The notes under the pieces: model-generated | Seen by the model: the letters and a program-made list of their open reading frames with translations, nothing else | Told to the model about the DNA's origin: nothing | Database searches by the model: none | Assembly: GCA_021151625.1 (NCBI GenBank) | Contig: JAGKWY010000027.1 | Span: 44,542 to 108,541, forward strand | Direction of reading: 5' to 3' | Source of the DNA: Gammaproteobacteria bacterium | GTDB taxonomy: Bacteria; Pseudomonadota; Gammaproteobacteria; Pseudomonadales; Cellvibrionaceae | Length of the DNA stretch: 64,000 bases | Program-made: the position numbers and the translations under genes | Shown: positions 60,771-64,000 of the stretch, piece by piece | Layout: the number at the start of each line of letters is the position of its first letter | How positions within the stretch are numbered: the stretch's first letter is position 1

Positions 60771-61151
60771 ATGGCGTTTTCCAACAATCACACCCTGATA
60801 TCCCGTGCTACCCGCGTTAATGGTGATCTGCATTTCACCGGAGAGCTGCAAATTGAAGGCAAGGTTACTGGTAATATTTACGCAGACGATGAGAAGGATG
60901 CAAAGCTGGTCATTGCGGATACAGGATTGGTGGAAGGCGAAATACGTGCACCTGTGGTGATTGTGAATGGAAAAGTTGTTGGCAATATCCACTCCAGCAA
61001 GCACTTGGAGCTGGCCGCGAAAGGCAATGTAACGGGCACTGTTCACTACAATTCCATAGAGATGGTTAAAGGCGCTCAGCTCAATGGTTCTATGGTGAAT
61101 AATCAATCACAACAGGCCAGCCCTGCTGTCGCTCCTGCAGTGACAGCTTAA
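60771..61151 (+). CDS. bactofilin (polymer-forming cytoskeletal protein)
   Basis: Bactofilins polymerise without nucleotide and set cell shape or place envelope enzymes. The 126-residue protein has a short tail, a beta-helix core of repeated hydrophobic-Gly strands (GDLHFTGELQIEGKVTGNIYA, KLVIADTGLVEGEIRAPVVIVNGKVVGNI, KHLELAAKGNVTGTVHYNSI) and a Gln/Ala-rich tail. GGAG lies seven bases upstream of the ATG. The M23 endopeptidase gene downstream is a frequent functional partner of bactofilins. Confidence 0.92.
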   Translation: MAFSNNHTLISRATRVNGDLHFTGELQIEGKVTGNIYADDEKDAKLVIADTGLVEGEIRAPVVIVNGKVVGNIHSSKHLELAAKGNVTGTVHYNSIEMVKGAQLNGSMVNNQSQQASPAVAPAVTA

Positions 61152-61226
61152 TAGTTGACTGTTTTACTCAGGTAAAGGGATAATATTTGCGCTCGCGTGG
61201 CGAGTTAGTTGTTATCCGGAGTTTTT

Positions 61227-61378
61227 ATGTCTACCGCTGAAATCTGGATGCGATGAGTTACCCTTATCTGGTTGGTGCCCGTGTTGACTATGAAGAAGGG
61301 TTGCAGGGCTCCAAGTTTGTGATCCAGAACCCTAATGCCTCAAGTACCTGTGGCTGCGGTTCTTCCTTCAGTATGTAG
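61227..61378 (+). pseudogene. erpA: iron-sulfur insertion protein ErpA with internal deletion
   Basis: ErpA delivers Fe-S clusters to apo-enzymes such as IspG/IspH, and assists LipA. At the normal erpA place (between bactofilin and anmK) an ATG with a good upstream CCGGAG site gives MSTAEIWM and stops after nine codons. From 61253 another frame encodes the normal ErpA C-terminus: SYPYLVGARVDYEEGLQGS, FVIQNPNASSTCGCGSSFS, with the final two of three ligand Cys. About 65 codons, including the first Cys (GGGCSGFQ in E. coli), are absent. The junction is near 61245. This is the same kind of lesion, in the same size range, as in lipA. ErpA is essential for aerobic growth of E. coli, so a real loss would need an A-type substitute elsewhere. 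Confidence 0.85.
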
Positions 61379-61384
61379 CTGTAC

Positions 61385-62506
61385 TCAGCAAGCGTAATAA
61401 ATCCCCCCGAGAATAACCTCACGTTTAGCGCCGGTAACTGCACATAGGTTGCCGGTTTTGCGATTTATTGTCTGCTGCGCCAGCCAGGCAAAGGCCATGG
61501 CTTCGATCCACTGCGGATCAATTCCTTGGCTAGCGGTGGTGCTGACCGCGCAATTGGGTAATAGATCTGTTAGTCGCTCAAGTAATCGAGTATTGAAAGC
61601 CCCCCCTCCGCAAACCAGTACCTCTTTGGTAGTTTGACTCAATAAATCAATACTTTCAGCGATAGATCTGGCGGTCAGTTCCAGCAAAGTGGCTTGCACA
61701 TCCTGCGTGGCAGGTGTTGATGGCAAGTGTTGCAAATGCTGATCTAGCCATTGGCGATTGAACTGTTCACGCCCGGTACTTTTGGGAAAGGACTGTTTGA
61801 AAAAGGGATCCGAAAGCATGGAGGCCAGTAGCTCCTGAATTACCGCTCCGGAGGCAGCCCATGTACCTTGTTTGTCGTAGCTGAAGCCTTGGTGCTCACT
61901 GATCCAGGAGTCCATCAGTACATTGCCTGGTCCTGTATCAAAACCGCAAACATTCCCATTGGCGGGAAGCCAGGTGATATTTGCCATGCCGCCAATATTG
62001 ACGATCACCTTATCTTGGTGGGGTGAGTAAAAAAGTGCGCGATGAAAGGCGGGCACCAGGGGGGCACCTTGCCCGCCTGCGGCCATATCGCGCCGACGAA
62101 AATCGGCGACCGTGGTAATGCCCGTCAATTCGGCAATCAGGTTTGGGTCACCAATTTGCAGGGTAAAACAATTGGCTCTAGTGCCGGGAGGACGGTGGCG
62201 AATGGTTTGGCCGTGGCTGCCGATAGCAGTTATTTGATCTGGCGCTATACCCGCTTTCTCTTGCAGATCAATAACACTTCGGGCGAAGTAGCGCCCCAGC
62301 TCTACATCGAGCTCACCCATGCGATCAATTTCATCGTGTCCAGGCAGGGATATCGCATGAATCCGTGTGCGTAATTCACGGGAAAAAGCCAGGTTATGTG
62401 TAGCTATTAGTTGGGGGGGGGAGGTTTGCATGTCGACCAGTGCTGCATCTATACCATCAGCACTGGTGCCAGACATCAAACCTATATAGAGCTGGCGGTT
62501 AGACAT
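61385..62506 (-). CDS. anmK: anhydro-N-acetylmuramic acid kinase AnmK
   Basis: AnmK cleaves the anhydro ring and phosphorylates anhydro-MurNAc to MurNAc-6-phosphate in wall recycling. The 373-residue protein has GLMSGTSADGIDAALVD (ATP site), IGSHGQTIRHRP, VADFRRRDMAAGGQGAPLVP, NIGGMANITWLP, CGFDTGPGNVLMD and EVLVCGGGAFNTRLLERL. Length standard. It converges on the erpA remnant with seven bases between stops and lies downstream of the M23 peptidase on its strand. Confidence 0.95.
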   Translation of the reverse strand: MSNRQLYIGLMSGTSADGIDAALVDMQTSPPQLIATHNLAFSRELRTRIHAISLPGHDEIDRMGELDVELGRYFARSVIDLQEKAGIAPDQITAIGSHGQTIRHRPPGTRANCFTLQIGDPNLIAELTGITTVADFRRRDMAAGGQGAPLVPAFHRALFYSPHQDKVIVNIGGMANITWLPANGNVCGFDTGPGNVLMDSWISEHQGFSYDKQGTWAASGAVIQELLASMLSDPFFKQSFPKSTGREQFNRQWLDQHLQHLPSTPATQDVQATLLELTARSIAESIDLLSQTTKEVLVCGGGAFNTRLLERLTDLLPNCAVSTTASQGIDPQWIEAMAFAWLAQQTINRKTGNLCAVTGAKREVILGGIYYAC

Positions 62507-62520
62507 GGCTAGCTAATCAG

Positions 62521-63933
62521 TTAATTGTTCTTGTTGCCGCTCTTGGCCACTGCAATACGGCTAGTGGATTTGTAATCATCCAGTTTGGCAATCATGGTGC
62601 GTGTTGTTTCGTTAAAACGAGCCAGTTCAGTTTTCTCAATGCCCATTGCTTTGGGGAGTGGTACGGTAACTGGGTTGCGCACCTGGCCATTCACGTGGAA
62701 TTCATAGTGTAAGTGCGGACCTGATGCCAAACCAGTAGATCCAACATATCCAATTACATCACCTTGAGTTACGCGCGCGCCGGTTTTCATGCCTTTAGCA
62801 AAAGCATTCATATGACCATAAAGCGTTTCAATACCTTGACCATGCTGGATGACAATACAGTTGCCAAACGCGCCTTTGCGTCCTGCAAATGCAATTTTGC
62901 CATTGCCCGTAGCGCGAATAGGGGTGCCGCGAACGGCGGCATAATCTGTACCCTTGTGGGCGCGAATGATGTGCAGTACGGGATGTTTGCGAGCGAGGTT
63001 GAAATGAGAGCTGATTTTGGCAAATTCGATTGGGGTGCGGAGGAAAGCTTTGTGCATACCGCGGCCATCCGGGGTGTAATAGTTGCTTACACCATCTTTG
63101 TCTGTATAGCGAACAGCCTTGAAGGTTTTGCCGCTGTTGGTAAATTCGGCAGCCATAATCTTCCCGGTGCCAATTTTTTTACCATTCAGAAATTGCTCTT
63201 CGTACATGACTTTGAAGCTGTCGCCTTTTTGGATATCCAACGCAAAGTCGATATCCCAACCAAAAATATTGGCCAGCTCCATAGTCAGGTTGCTGGGCAT
63301 GCCTGCACGTTTTCCTGCCATATACAGGGAGCTATCGATAGTGGCGTAGCGGAAGGCATGTTTTACATCGGGTTTAAGAGCGGTTTCTTTGCTATCAAAG
63401 CCTTTTGTAGTGCGATTAAAACTCAGGCTATTTAAATCATCAATAATGTAATTAAGGCCTTGAAGCTGGCCATTTTCCACTAAAAAGGACATTTTTTGTC
63501 CGGGGCGAATGTTGCGTAAATCTTTTGCGTCCTTGGCTTCGCTAAATAACTCATAAATGGCGCGATCATTAAGTCCAGCGCGCTTAAAAATAATGGATAA
63601 ATTGTCGCCATTTTGAATCGTAAATTCTTTCCAGGGAGATTCTGGTTCTATTACGACAGTGCGCTGTGGTTCAGGTGTGGCAGCAACTTCTTGAATAATG
63701 GATTCTACGGCGGGTACGGCAATAGGGGTTGCCTGGGTCTCTGTACCTTGAAAATGCAGGCCTGGTATATTGCTGCTTTCAACCAGTTGATTGGATGAAT
63801 CGGATCCTTCCTCCATAAACGCCAATGCAACTACACCCACAGATAATGCGGCAACAGCCAGCAAATGGTTGCTTGGCATGTACTTAAGCAGGGTCGTTCG
63901 GGCAGTATCGTAATAATTCTTTATTGGCGGCAT
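62521..63933 (-). CDS. M23 family cell-wall endopeptidase (OapA/MepM-type)
   Basis: The 470-residue reading from ATG 63933 (MPPIKNYYDTART) is used; ATG 63981 is in frame and equally weak in its ribosome-binding site. The protein has one N-terminal membrane helix (LLAVAALSVGVVALAFM), a LysM/OapA-like domain (WKEFTIQNGDNLSIIFKRAG, about 100-120), a middle beta domain and the M23 peptidase core: RAHKGTDYAAVRGTPI (His/Asp), VQHGQGIETLYGHMNAF-type and GPHLHYEFHVNG (His-x-His). All zinc ligands are present. It should cut peptidoglycan cross-links for growth. It lies 14 bases upstream of anmK, and next to a bactofilin gene. Confidence 0.9.
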   Translation of the reverse strand: MPPIKNYYDTARTTLLKYMPSNHLLAVAALSVGVVALAFMEEGSDSSNQLVESSNIPGLHFQGTETQATPIAVPAVESIIQEVAATPEPQRTVVIEPESPWKEFTIQNGDNLSIIFKRAGLNDRAIYELFSEAKDAKDLRNIRPGQKMSFLVENGQLQGLNYIIDDLNSLSFNRTTKGFDSKETALKPDVKHAFRYATIDSSLYMAGKRAGMPSNLTMELANIFGWDIDFALDIQKGDSFKVMYEEQFLNGKKIGTGKIMAAEFTNSGKTFKAVRYTDKDGVSNYYTPDGRGMHKAFLRTPIEFAKISSHFNLARKHPVLHIIRAHKGTDYAAVRGTPIRATGNGKIAFAGRKGAFGNCIVIQHGQGIETLYGHMNAFAKGMKTGARVTQGDVIGYVGSTGLASGPHLHYEFHVNGQVRNPVTVPLPKAMGIEKTELARFNETTRTMIAKLDDYKSTSRIAVAKSGNKNN

Positions 63934-64000
63934 AAGAATGTCGTCTTTCTTTATAGAGAAATGTGATCCAAGAAAGAGCATTTATAGCAGAAAAAAATGC

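Noticed and set aside
62764..63435. 223-codon plus-strand frame inside the M23 peptidase gene
   Set aside because: The minus strand encodes a complete M23 peptidase with all zinc ligands.
1..64000. tRNA, rRNA, CRISPR arrays, insertion sequences or prophage
   Set aside because: No cloverleaf, spaced direct-repeat array, transposase or integrase was seen on reading both strands.

Overview
The window reads as a chromosomal segment of a Gram-negative gammaproteobacterium, most likely from the Cellvibrio/Saccharophagus group. Three things point there: the gene orders ybeD-lipB-lipA, amgK-murU/lptD-surA-pdxA-rsmA-apaG-apaH, cox-ctaG-SURF1-ctaA-ctaB-SCO and argC...erpA-anmK-M23 resemble those of pseudomonads and relatives; several exported proteins carry serine-rich linkers (LptD, the lipoprotein glycoside hydrolase); and there is carbohydrate-scavenging machinery (GH94 phosphorylase, TonB receptor, CBM-bearing hydrolase). 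No tRNA, rRNA, CRISPR, insertion sequence or prophage was seen. GTG and TTG starts are common.

Layout. 1-1127: end of a SpoIIM/RDD membrane-protein pair. 1290-3132: lipoate operon (ybeD, lipB, damaged lipA). 3197-12512: acetyltransferase, lipoprotein, NDH-2, a TPR-lipoprotein/transglutaminase pair, two oxidoreductases, and an AraC regulator coupled to a degenerate GGDEF protein. 13445-18605: a TonB-dependent receptor and a beta-propeller phytase, with a candidate Pho box upstream. 19609-24896: gluconokinase, a LacI-type regulator lacking its DNA-binding domain, a GPH sugar transporter and a GH94 enzyme that best fits cellobionic acid phosphorylase. 24977-32195: zinc-ribbon protein, DUF413 protein, rpsT, a large secreted hydrolase, and a Ser/Thr kinase with periplasmic Cys-paired repeats. 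32296-41473: cell-wall recycling (murU, amgK), outer-membrane biogenesis (lptD, surA) and pdxA-rsmA-apaG-apaH. 41664-42521: a small outer-membrane beta-barrel. 43064-52203: a complete caa3-type cytochrome c oxidase cluster with copper and heme A assembly factors. 52401-58663: Yip1 protein, epimerase, heme/thiamine genes (hemJ-thiE-hemL) and a CBS-domain chloride channel. 58880-63933: argC, DUF6776 protein, bactofilin, damaged erpA, anmK and an M23 peptidase.

How the genes work together. The gluconokinase-transporter-GH94 set can import cellobionate (the product of oxidative cellulose cleavage), split it by phosphorolysis to glucose-1-phosphate and gluconate, and phosphorylate the gluconate. 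The receptor-phytase pair can release and take up phosphate or phytate products under a PhoB-type signal. AnmK, AmgK and MurU belong to peptidoglycan-sugar recycling.

The most unusual observation is that three otherwise conserved genes (lipA, erpA and the LacI-type regulator) each lack a block of roughly 200-270 bp at or near the 5' end, with the rest intact. Either these are real lesions, with serious consequences for iron-sulfur and lipoate metabolism, or they are a recurring assembly error. Read mapping across the three junctions would decide. All functional names come from reading motifs and gene order by eye; no database search was run.
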